Part shown: positions 1 through 5,448 of the stretch, one piece after another
Position numbering within the stretch: position 1 is the first letter of the stretch
How the letters are laid out: each line of letters begins with the position of its first letter
Assembly: GCA_002725095.1 (NCBI GenBank)
Contig: PBQQ01000059.1
Location: 6,813-14,353, forward strand
Length of the DNA: 7,541 nucleotides
Origin: Gammaproteobacteria bacterium
Lineage (GTDB): Bacteria > Pseudomonadota > Gammaproteobacteria > Pseudomonadales > Azotimanducaceae
Direction: 5' to 3'
Notes under the pieces: model-generated
What the model was told of the DNA's origin: nothing
The model's input: the letters and a program-made list of their open reading frames with translations, nothing else
Databases searched by the model: none
Translations under genes and position numbers: made by a program

Positions 1-84
1 CCACCGGATGTTTTGCCCAGCATTGGTGTCCACCTGTCCGGGGCTCTCCAGAACCAGTACGCGGCCCACCTTGAAGCGACCTGA
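1..84 (+). CDS. possible 3' end of a gene entering from the left
   Basis: The first plus-strand frame is open from the window edge to a TGA at 82-84 and gives 27 residues, beginning PPDVLPSIGVHLSG and ending AAHLEAT. Third codon positions are mostly G or C, and the composition looks protein-like. The product is not recognised. The opposite strand over the same bases also reads plausibly (GRFKVGRVLVLESPG at about 29-73, minus) with similar third-position bias, so I cannot decide the strand from this short stretch. Only sequence to the left would settle which reading is real. Confidence 0.25.
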   Translation, partial: PPDVLPSIGVHLSGALQNQYAAHLEAT

Positions 85-122
85 GGGGGGCGCGGAAGCA
101 TCGTCGGCCTGGGGGCTTCGGG

Positions 123-266
123 TTACCCGCGTGTGGCTCGCAGCTTCTCAATGGCCCGCTTACCGCGTTCACTCTCGGCGGTGTCCCAGGTTGGCGTTTG
201 GCGCTCGGGCGGTCTGGCATCGGTATGGATGGAAAATATGATCGGTAGGCTAGGGGATGTGCTTGA
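123..266 (-). pseudogene. possible minus-strand gene fragment, unknown
   Basis: On the minus strand a frame is open between a TGA at 267-269 and a TAA at 123-125. Its last residues (TPTWDTAESERGKR, then AIEKLRATRG) have the charged, helical look of a genuine protein C-terminus. No ATG or GTG start with a ribosome binding site lies in the frame. After the TAA a second minus frame carries the protein-like GRFKVGRVLVLESPG segment toward the left edge. This could be a decayed or frameshifted minus-strand gene, or a chance open frame. The family is not recognised and confidence is low. Confidence 0.2.
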
Positions 267-299
267 TCAATAAGTTACGTGCATACAGATGGGAAGCTT

Positions 300-563
300 A
301 TGGACGTCGCCGTCGTCAATGAACTGAAGGTCAATTATGACGAGTGGGTAGAGGTATTTCTCTCCTGGTCTGAACGTCGATCCGACTGGTGTGATGAAGG
401 CAAGACCATCGTGGGTAAAGTCAATGATCGAAAGGCGGTCACGCTTTTGTTCGGCATCGATCATGAGAAAATGCACGAGGCCATGGAAGATCCGGAGTTG
501 CAAGAGGTCCGTGACCGCATGGTTTCTGGCAGCGAAATGTTCCTTTTGAGCCCACCGAGGTGA
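300..563 (+). CDS. small ABM-like dimeric alpha/beta-barrel protein
   Basis: This 87-residue soluble protein looks like a member of the antibiotic-biosynthesis-monooxygenase-like (ABM, ferredoxin-like dimeric alpha/beta barrel) fold. The order is a first strand (VAVVNELKV, residues 3-11), the YDEWVEVF helix (13-20), a strand with GKTIVGKVNDRKAVTLLFGI (34-53), an HEKMHEAMEDPELQEVRDRM helix (55-74), and a final strand SEMFLLSPP (78-86). Family members are small homodimers; most have no known activity and some are monooxygenases or heme-degrading enzymes. No catalytic residue can be assigned here. The ATG at 300 is chosen because the fold begins immediately after it; GGGAAG lies just upstream at 291-296. 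A GTG at 279 would add seven residues without a better ribosome site. The gene stands alone, followed by a terminator-like hairpin. Confidence 0.75.
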   Translation: MDVAVVNELKVNYDEWVEVFLSWSERRSDWCDEGKTIVGKVNDRKAVTLLFGIDHEKMHEAMEDPELQEVRDRMVSGSEMFLLSPPR

Positions 564-572
564 CGCCAAACA

Positions 573-607
573 CCTAAGTGAGACCGATATCGGCCTTAGG
601 CGGGTTT
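573..607 (+). terminator. candidate terminator after the ABM-like gene
   Basis: CCTAAG (573-578) and CTTAGG (595-600) form a six-base inverted repeat that encloses a second perfect palindrome, CCGATATCGG (584-593). It begins 10 bases after the stop of the preceding gene and is followed by CGGGTTT, a very short T tract. Position and symmetry fit an imperfect intrinsic terminator. The nested palindrome could equally be a protein-binding site. Confidence 0.4.
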
Positions 608-682
608 CCATGCTTGCCTCACCACGCGTAGGTGTTGGCCTGCCTGTCGGCGCTGTGAAGGACCGCCAAGGTCTACTTGTTT

Positions 683-751
683 TCATGCCATCAAGTCACG
701 CGCCCAGTCCACGAGCCAGAGCCGGGGGTAGGCAGCCTCTTTGGACGTAGG
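683..751 (-). pseudogene. possible 3' remnant of a minus-strand gene
   Basis: Minus-strand codons ending in TGA (683-685) read PTSKEAAYPRLWLVDWARDLMA's amphipathic pattern, with the tail AYPRLWLVDWARDLMA looking like a natural C-terminal helix and G or C at most third positions. Upstream in this frame the reading runs into the start of the divergent lipoprotein gene and loses protein character, so at most the last 20 or so codons of a lost gene remain. The family is unknown, and chance cannot be excluded for so short a stretch. Confidence 0.2.
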
Positions 752-779
752 CAGGGAACTAAAAATAGCGGGAGTTGCG

Positions 780-1634
780 ATGAGAAAGACAGCCTTGGTC
801 GTGATTGCTTTCGGCTTGGTGCTGACCGCTTGCGGAGGACCCGGTGAATCCGACGTCATTGTTTCTGTCTCGGGTGACACTCTTGAGCGTACGGAGTACA
901 CCGATTCGCAAGTGCAGGTTTATAAGGACGCGCTCACCTACGAGACTCTCAGGCTCAACACTGTGGAGGGCATGACCGGTCAGTGGGACACGGATGTCTC
1001 TGACGAGCAGTGGGAACCGTACGTAGCACGCGCGAAAGCCTTTTGTGACGACGCTCGAACCGATGGGTGGTCGACCGCAAAAGATAACTACCGCGTCCTG
1101 GTCTTGGATGAAACCATGAGCGCGATGCGTGCTGCAGAACTTGACTCCGTCAGTGAAGCCGAGGCGCTCAAGATGTTGGCGCCCATTGCGGATGCGCAAT
1201 TCCTGGCTATTGGGGCGGATGGCTCTCTTTGCCCCGAACTCGCGCCATCGGGGTTTGAAGGGACCGTCATCGACCCAGACTCGGAGCCGACACCTGCAGG
1301 TGAGCCGATTCTTGACGGCGAGTACTTCGGTGAAGGGTGTGTGGGGGCAGGAAATGCGCTGCTGAAACTCCTCGGCTTGTTGCAGGGACTGGAGGATGGA
1401 AGTACGAACATCTCGTCGTTCGAAGAAGACGTCACCAAGATTGCCATAGGGCTTCAGAACGCGTCTGCGTCAGAGAGTAACGCTTCAGCCGCGCAGCAAA
1501 TCGAGAAAGGAGTCCTCGGTCTTGTCGGACTCTTGACTGCTTTTGTCTCGGGTGATGCAGAAGAGTTTACGGATGAAGTGTTTGCCGTCTCGGAGCAAGC
1601 CGTCACCATAATTGACGCGTGCGGACTCGGGTGA
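780..1634 (+). CDS. lipoprotein of unknown function
   Basis: This is a 284-residue predicted lipoprotein. The N-terminus is a classic lipoprotein signal: MRKT, a hydrophobic run (ALVVIAFGLV, 5-14), then lipobox LTAC with the acylated cysteine at 18, followed by a short GGPGES linker. The mature protein should be anchored on the outer face of the cytoplasmic membrane. It appears to have an acidic, helical N-terminal domain (about 30-155) and a C-terminal domain (about 180-284) separated by a proline-rich linker (PDSEPTPAGEP, 166-176). Cysteines at 89, 151, 187 and 281 could form two disulfides. The C-terminal half contains amphipathic, small-residue-rich helices. I do not recognise the family and assign no function. 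ATG 780 is chosen because GGGAG at 770-774 sits five bases upstream; an in-frame upstream start at 741 would bury the signal peptide. It seems to be a single-gene unit. Confidence 0.8.
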   Translation: MRKTALVVIAFGLVLTACGGPGESDVIVSVSGDTLERTEYTDSQVQVYKDALTYETLRLNTVEGMTGQWDTDVSDEQWEPYVARAKAFCDDARTDGWSTAKDNYRVLVLDETMSAMRAAELDSVSEAEALKMLAPIADAQFLAIGADGSLCPELAPSGFEGTVIDPDSEPTPAGEPILDGEYFGEGCVGAGNALLKLLGLLQGLEDGSTNISSFEEDVTKIAIGLQNASASESNASAAQQIEKGVLGLVGLLTAFVSGDAEEFTDEVFAVSEQAVTIIDACGLG

Positions 1635-1760
1635 CGCCAGCGATGAGGGACTTCTTGTCTCTAAACACGACTACACACTAAAACAAGTCGCTACTCAACA
1701 CCTCTGAGTTTCGCTTGGCGTTGAATGTCTAGGGCGGCCGAATGGGACTAATCCGTACCG

Positions 1761-2732
1761 GTGAAGGCTTCAAGTGACAACCCAATCACCGCTTGTTTGG
1801 GTTTTTGCTCGTGTCACTCGGCCGGTGGGGACGATCGACCAATGGGCCGAGAGGGCACAAAACTTTTCGTCTCTCTACGAAACTTCGTCTTCCCCCAAAT
1901 GAATATCGACTCAAGCCTGCCGGCCGCGTGGGTCGCGGAGTTCGAAACGATCATGAACAACCTTGGAGCCGTGCTGCCGGTCTCCGAGCGGATTTACTCC
2001 GTCCCGGACATAAAGATGCCGTTCCATGTCTTCGCCTGGAACTCGGCGATCCCAAACCCATTCCCGCAAATCCGTGGTGCCAGCGGCTCATCAATCAGCG
2101 GAAACGACCTACTCGGGAAGCACATGATCCTCGAGATCCCAGAAAGGGAGTTCATCGACAATTCGCTTCACCGATACGCGGTCATCGCGCACGAGTATTT
2201 CCACATCTACCAAATCGGCTTGTCCGAAGAGATCATGAAGCCCACGTGGATGATCGAAGGTGGCGCTACAATTGTCGAAGAGATCTACACTCAGCAGTAC
2301 TACGGGCAAAGCGAATTCGACAGAGGCCTGTTCCCCGTGAGCGCAACGGTGCTGAATAACCCCCAAGCCTTCGAGAGGTTCGAACGGGACGGTGGCCTAC
2401 TTGGTAGTCCCGCGGACATCAACTACACCAGCTCCGCCTTCATGGTCCTTGCTCTCATCGACATGTTGGAAGGGCGTGCAATACCCGAGGCTTGCGCCTT
2501 CGAGTTGGTGTTGAAGGATTTCGTCGCCGAGCGTCCCGACCACGTGGACTGGCGCGATGCCTTTCAATCCGTCTTCGCCATGAGTGTTGAAGACTTCTAC
2601 AGCGCCCTGAGAGACGGTCCGTACCCATCGACCGGCGCGACAGATGATTGGTACCAAGGGGCGGCGATAGACGTAGGTGCGGTGCTTCCGAGCAAGTCAT
2701 TGACGCTAAACGAGATCTTCGCGGCAACGTAG
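1761..2732 (+). CDS. putative gluzincin-type zinc metallopeptidase
   Basis: This is a likely zinc peptidase of the gluzincin (peptidase MA-like) type. Numbering from GTG 1761, HEYFH lies at 144-148 (bases 2190-2204) and PTWMIEGGATIVEE at 161-174. His144 and His148 would bind zinc, Glu145 would be the general base, and Glu166, 18 residues after the second His, would be the third ligand. The HEYxHxxQ and WxxEGxAxxxE pairing is typical of this superfamily. The C-terminal 150 residues are helical and not assigned. The substrate is unknown. The start is uncertain: GTG 1761 and ATG 1842 (GGTGGGGA at 1824-1831) give N-termini of odd composition, ATG 1899 begins the convincing part (MNIDSSLPAAWVAEF), and another frame over 1774-1899 reads better as protein. 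No clear signal peptide is visible. A probable co-transcribed exported partner begins 13 bases downstream. Confidence 0.75.
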   Translation: MKASSDNPITACLGFCSCHSAGGDDRPMGREGTKLFVSLRNFVFPQMNIDSSLPAAWVAEFETIMNNLGAVLPVSERIYSVPDIKMPFHVFAWNSAIPNPFPQIRGASGSSISGNDLLGKHMILEIPEREFIDNSLHRYAVIAHEYFHIYQIGLSEEIMKPTWMIEGGATIVEEIYTQQYYGQSEFDRGLFPVSATVLNNPQAFERFERDGGLLGSPADINYTSSAFMVLALIDMLEGRAIPEACAFELVLKDFVAERPDHVDWRDAFQSVFAMSVEDFYSALRDGPYPSTGATDDWYQGAAIDVGAVLPSKSLTLNEIFAAT

Positions 2733-2745
2733 GTACCCTTCGGGT

Positions 2746-3534
2746 GTGAAGTTACGTCTTAGGAACCTTGTTGTCGCAATGATGCTGCTTACTTTGTGGG
2801 GCCCTGCATTGACCGCTGGGGCAGCACCTCCGGATGAGGGTCCAGGCTTACCGCCAGATCAAGTCGACCTTGCGCCGTGGGTTTCGCAGTTTCGTGAGGT
2901 TTTCGGGGTGCCGATCTTCGCGACAAATCAGGTCACGGGGGACGACGTGGATCATGTACGTGACGTCCTTAAGGCGTATTTGGACAATAACCGAGACGGT
3001 CGGCCAGACAACCGTAAAGTGGTAAAGGAGCTAATCCGCAGTAACGCTGGAATGGTCATGTTTTCCAATGAAGACGAAGCCGAAAAGAGCACTATCTGGG
3101 AATCTCGACAAAGTCAGAAATACGAGCTCTTTCTCGTCAGTGGAGACGAGACCAATGTGGCTGGTCGATTTGATGCGTCGCTGGAAGAGGTTCTGCACAT
3201 GATCACTGATAGTGGCTATGGCCCTGCTTACCCCTCCGCTTTCGGTGCGAAGAGGAAAAGTCAGTTGGGACGGCTGACGTCTGCCGCCGTCAGGCGGGGC
3301 GACTTTGTGTATGACGACCCAAGTTGTGACTTCAGTAGTTGCATGACGCAGGAATACTTTTATTGGTCAGTCACGTCACTTAACGGATTGCAGGAGGATC
3401 GTTGCGAGGAGATCTCCGACGAGTGGCGCAACTGCACTCCCGAACTGATGCGTCTGAACGACCCCAAGATGGTTGCTCTCATTACAAAAAAGCGCTACCG
3501 GATGCCGCTTCGTCCGATTGATGTCCAGCCCTAG
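2746..3534 (+). CDS. exported EEVLH-motif protein, putative metalloprotein
   Basis: This 262-residue protein starts with a clear Sec signal: MKLRLRN, a hydrophobic core (LVVAMMLLTLW, 8-18), and a likely cleavage near AGAA (24-27). The mature part has a calcium-loop-like DNNRDGRPD (80-88; the DxNxDGxxD pattern), a strand/helix region with KYELFLVSG (125-133), then SLEEVLHMITDSGYG (145-159) and EYFYWSVTSLNG (203-214). EEVLH (147-151) resembles an HExxH zinc motif with the first His replaced by Glu. Glu203, about 52 residues later, could be a third metal ligand; this is inference. Cysteines at 194, 199, 220 and 230 may form disulfides. I recall similar uncharacterised proteins sharing the YLDNNxDGxPDN and EEVLHxI blocks, but cannot verify this here. 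GTG 2746 is used because it alone gives the signal peptide; the nearby Shine-Dalgarno sequence is weak, consistent with coupling to the upstream gene. Confidence 0.8.
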   Translation: MKLRLRNLVVAMMLLTLWGPALTAGAAPPDEGPGLPPDQVDLAPWVSQFREVFGVPIFATNQVTGDDVDHVRDVLKAYLDNNRDGRPDNRKVVKELIRSNAGMVMFSNEDEAEKSTIWESRQSQKYELFLVSGDETNVAGRFDASLEEVLHMITDSGYGPAYPSAFGAKRKSQLGRLTSAAVRRGDFVYDDPSCDFSSCMTQEYFYWSVTSLNGLQEDRCEEISDEWRNCTPELMRLNDPKMVALITKKRYRMPLRPIDVQP

Positions 3535-3732
3535 ACCGTCAGTCCTGTGAACCAAAGCGCCTTCATTCACCGCCGGGTGGCAGGTGGGATTAACTGTTAG
3601 CGAGTTCCTCGGGACAAGAATCGTTGAGTAAGTCAGTGGCTCGCGTTATTTGATTAGTGGCGGCACGGGCGGAATGAAGTAAGCCCGCACGACAAAGCTC
3701 CGACCGTCAGGCTGGGACCATCCCCATCCCGA

Positions 3733-3993
3733 TTACCACCAGGCCGGATGAAGACCAACTTCCATCAGTACAAAATGCACCGGAGTCAAAGCCCACTGGA
3801 ACCACGCAAAGAGCGGCCCCCTCTGAGCGTCATTCATCCAATATTCCGCCAGCCAGTACTCATCCACAGAAGCCGTCGGCGGAATGAGGTACGCAGCCTG
3901 TACCAGGACGGCGACCAAAATTGTGACGGCTCCGGCGATGATGACGGATTTCCTGAATGTGGTAGTCCGCTTTGCGTGTTTGCCCTTGCCCAC
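3733..3993 (-). CDS. small tryptophan-rich membrane protein
   Basis: From GTG at 3993 this minus-strand gene encodes 86 residues: a basic N-terminus (GKGKHAKRTTTFRK), a strong transmembrane helix (about 16-36, VIIAGAVTILVAVLVQAAYL), a short acidic segment (DEYWLAEYW), and a second hydrophobic, aromatic stretch (LFAWFQWALTPVHFVLM, 61-77) ending GLHPAWW. The basic N-terminus suggests it lies in the cytoplasm. The function is unknown. The frame is open farther upstream to an ATG at 4146, but the extra 51 residues look non-natural, so GTG 3993 is preferred; its Shine-Dalgarno sequence is weak. Downstream of the TAA (3733-3735) the same frame stays open and protein-like to 3646, so this gene may be prematurely truncated. 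It follows the 4203-4508 gene on the same strand after 209 bases, and a tandem 11-base repeat lies just upstream. Confidence 0.6.
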   Translation of the reverse strand: MGKGKHAKRTTTFRKSVIIAGAVTILVAVLVQAAYLIPPTASVDEYWLAEYWMNDAQRGPLFAWFQWALTPVHFVLMEVGLHPAWW

Positions 3994-4011
3994 GTTCGGG
4001 ACTGTACCTAT

Positions 4012-4032
4012 TGACGCACAAATGACGCACAA
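4012..4032. repeat. tandem TGACGCACAA direct repeat
   Basis: TGACGCACAA occurs twice, at 4012-4021 and 4023-4032, with an 11-base period, close to one helical turn. It lies 18 bases upstream of the GTG start chosen for the minus-strand membrane protein (3733-3993). Direct half-sites with one-turn spacing are a common operator layout, so this may be a regulator binding site. The identity of any regulator is unknown. Confidence 0.4.
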
Positions 4033-4124
4033 TCGTCTTCGAGCGGTGTGAGTCAAGTCGGCTCGTCGAGGTCTAGAGATATCGATGAAGTATCGAGTTC
4101 TCTTGTTCTTGAAGAGCACGGAGA

Positions 4125-4145
4125 TGCTCGTGGCGCATACGAGCA
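4125..4145. repeat. 7-bp inverted repeat in the minus-cluster gap
   Basis: TGCTCGT (4125-4131) and ACGAGCA (4139-4145) are perfect inverted copies around a seven-base loop. The site lies between the two minus-strand membrane-protein genes. No T-run follows on either strand, so it is a weak terminator candidate; an RNA hairpin or operator is possible. A smaller hairpin, ACCCT/AGGGT (4180-4195), lies right after the stop of the 4203-4508 gene and likewise lacks a T-run. Confidence 0.3.
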
Positions 4146-4202
4146 CAGAAACAATACATCGCAGACAGAGAAGTGCCTAACCCTGAGGCGAGGGTCTGAT
4201 GT

Positions 4203-4508
4203 CTAGGCCTGCACGTCTCGCTTACCGACAGTTAGTGACTGCATTACTCGGCCTGCGATCAATCCGATGACGACGAAGACCACGCCGAAGAACAGCCCCC
4301 CGAGACAGAGGACGATGTAGACGTACCACGCGAACCCGCCGACCTTGACTCCTCCACCATCGTCGTTGACCTTGACGTGAACATTGCCGACGTTCACCTC
4401 GACTACTTCGGAAATGCCTTCTCGCCGGCAGGTGACTCCATCGACCACGACTTCGTCGGGACGCTTGTCGCCGTAGTAGACGTACTTGAAGCGATAGACG
4501 CCACTCAT
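4203..4508 (-). CDS. single-pass membrane protein of unknown function
   Basis: A 101-residue minus-strand gene. Residues 1-56 form a small, strand-rich polar domain (MSGVYRFKYVYYGDKRPDEV, then VVEVNVGNVHVKVNDDGGG at 35-53). One long hydrophobic segment follows (about 59-86, FAWYVYIVLCLGGLFF then GVVFVVIGLIAG), and a short basic/polar tail (RVMQSLTVGKRDVQA) suggests the C-terminus may be cytoplasmic. One cysteine sits in the polar domain (27) and one in the membrane segment (68). The ATG at 4506-4508 is supported by GGGGAG at 4519-4524 (minus strand), ten bases upstream. The stop of a pentapeptide-repeat gene lies 31 bases upstream on the same strand, so the two were probably co-transcribed. 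No family is recognised; overlapping frames on this strand look like shadows. Confidence 0.7.
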   Translation of the reverse strand: MSGVYRFKYVYYGDKRPDEVVVDGVTCRREGISEVVEVNVGNVHVKVNDDGGGVKVGGFAWYVYIVLCLGGLFFGVVFVVIGLIAGRVMQSLTVGKRDVQA

Positions 4509-4539
4509 GTGTCGCGTTCTCCCCGTGCATCACTCATGC

Positions 4540-4800
4540 TTATCCGTTCCTGACGGTCCCGTCGGGCATCGTCGTGTTGCGAAGGATCGCGACACTGAAG
4601 TCGACCCACGATGCTTGTTGACACATCCGCGCGTACTGCTTCTTCGTCTGGAACGGCTGCTTCCGGGGCTTGTCCCGCTCTACACGGGCCTCGCTCAAGT
4701 CAGCATCCGTGAGGTTCGCTCCCGTCAAGTCCACGTGGCGCAGGTCCGCGCGCCCCAGGTTCGCGTCGCTCAGGTGCCTTGCGGCTATCGGACCTACCAA
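4540..4800 (-). pseudogene. 5'-truncated pentapeptide-repeat protein
   Basis: The minus-strand frame ending at 4540 encodes consecutive pentapeptide (A[D/N]Lxx) units DANLG-RADLR-HVDLT-GANLT-DADLS-EARVE, followed by a polar segment and the tail LRNTTMPDGTVRNG. The TMPDGT ending is characteristic of many pentapeptide-repeat proteins, which fold as a right-handed quadrilateral beta helix. About 86 residues are convincing, from roughly 4800 downward. The frame continues open to an ATG at 4935, but those residues lose the repeat pattern, have no ribosome binding site, and overlap the divergent peroxiredoxin-like gene. At 4800 only a TTG without a Shine-Dalgarno sequence is available. I therefore call it a 3' gene fragment cut near 4800, where composition also changes. 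It may still be translated from an unrecognised start. Its role is unknown; it precedes the 4203-4508 gene by 31 bases. Confidence 0.65.
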
Positions 4801-4900
4801 GGTGAGGAAGGAAAACTTATTGCTTGATCCGGAAGGTGAAATCTGAATGTAACTTGCGGATGCTTCGCTTTCGTCGGAAAAAGAGATGCATATTGATTGC

Positions 4901-4906
4901 AGGAGG
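4901..4906 (+). promoter_or_regulatory. strong Shine-Dalgarno site for the peroxiredoxin-like gene
   Basis: AGGAGG at 4901-4906 lies five bases before ATG 4912 and fixes that start. An in-frame TTG at 4897 would place the ribosome site inside the coding region. It is one of the two best ribosome binding sites in the window. Confidence 0.8.
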
Positions 4907-4911
4907 AACTC

Positions 4912-5448
4912 ATGCAGCTGACGCAAGGAATGCAACTAGAAGACCTAACCTTGCCTAATATCAACGGCTCACAGTTTGAGCTAAAAGATGTCACAGGGAA
5001 AAAGGCCTTAATCTCTTTTTTTCGATATTCGTCATGCCCTTTCTGTCACCTTAGAATTCACGAGATTATTGAAAGACAGAGCGATTTTGGGAAGCCCTTC
5101 GAGGAGATATTCATCTTCAACTGCAAGCTTCGAGATCTGAAAGTGACATCGAGTATGCATGACTCTTCAGTGACAGTGCTCGCGGATGAGAATCGAACCT
5201 ATTTCGACAGATATGAGGTCCCGAAAAGCGCTGTCAAAACGCTGGTCGGTGCTGCGACGGGATTTTCCCGTTTCAGAAAGGCGGTCTCGACAGGTTTCTC
5301 TCCGCTCTCCAAACCCAGTGGGGCCTTCACAGGTATGCCCGTTGACGTGCTGATTGATGAAGCGGGAATCGTGCAGCGGGTCCTGTACGGATCGTCCACT
5401 TTCGATCACATTCCGATTGAGGAAGTGATCGAATTTTCGAAGACTTGA
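4912..5448 (+). CDS. peroxiredoxin-like (AhpC/TSA, thioredoxin-fold) protein
   Basis: A 178-residue cytoplasmic protein of the redoxin/peroxiredoxin-like group, with no signal peptide. The typical order is visible: an N-terminal segment with DLTLPNINGSQFEL (11-24), the strand KALISFFRYS (31-40), the active site SCPFCHLRIHE (41-51), a helix, the strand FEEIFIFNCK (63-72), TVLADENRTYFDRYEVPKS (88-106), and the thioredoxin-fold cis-proline region GMPVDVLIDEAGIVQRVLYG (141-160). Cys42 and Cys45 form a CxxC pair, suggesting thiol peroxidase or thiol-disulfide reductase activity; Cys71 is a further candidate. The substrate cannot be predicted. Length is normal for the family. The gene is visibly more AT-rich than its neighbours (T7 at 5016-5022, many A/T-ending codons), and its upstream flank starts where the pentapeptide gene is cut, which suggests separate acquisition. 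The partner reductase is not in the window. Confidence 0.85.
   Translation: MQLTQGMQLEDLTLPNINGSQFELKDVTGKKALISFFRYSSCPFCHLRIHEIIERQSDFGKPFEEIFIFNCKLRDLKVTSSMHDSSVTVLADENRTYFDRYEVPKSAVKTLVGAATGFSRFRKAVSTGFSPLSKPSGAFTGMPVDVLIDEAGIVQRVLYGSSTFDHIPIEEVIEFSKT

Noticed and set aside
594..603. CCTTAGGCGG, similar to a segment seen in some integron cassette repeats
   Set aside because: There is no GTTRRRY core site after it and no matching partner; the similarity is short and part of a local hairpin.
267..686. 139-codon minus-strand open frame across the ABM-like gene
   Set aside because: It runs antisense through the convincing plus-strand gene and reads as its shadow, with no protein-like pattern of its own.
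1693..1726. ACTCAAC ... GTTGAAT inverted pair resembling integron attC end boxes
   Set aside because: The total span is only 34 bases, too short for a normal attC. There are no inner boxes, no comparable pairs precede the other genes, and no integrase is in the window.
1793..2359. 188-codon plus-strand frame overlapping the HEYFH gene
   Set aside because: Arginine/proline-rich shadow of the peptidase frame. Its opening FGFLLVSLG is hydrophobic, but the rest has no protein character.
4222..4533. 103-codon minus-strand frame overlapping the 101-residue membrane protein
   Set aside because: Extremely arginine-rich, a typical shifted-frame artefact; the 4203-4508 frame has the ribosome site and the transmembrane segment.
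4819..4860. Possible -35/-10 pair (TTGCTT and an AT-rich hexamer) before the redox gene
   Set aside because: Spacing and -10 match are poor; not strong enough to annotate as a promoter.
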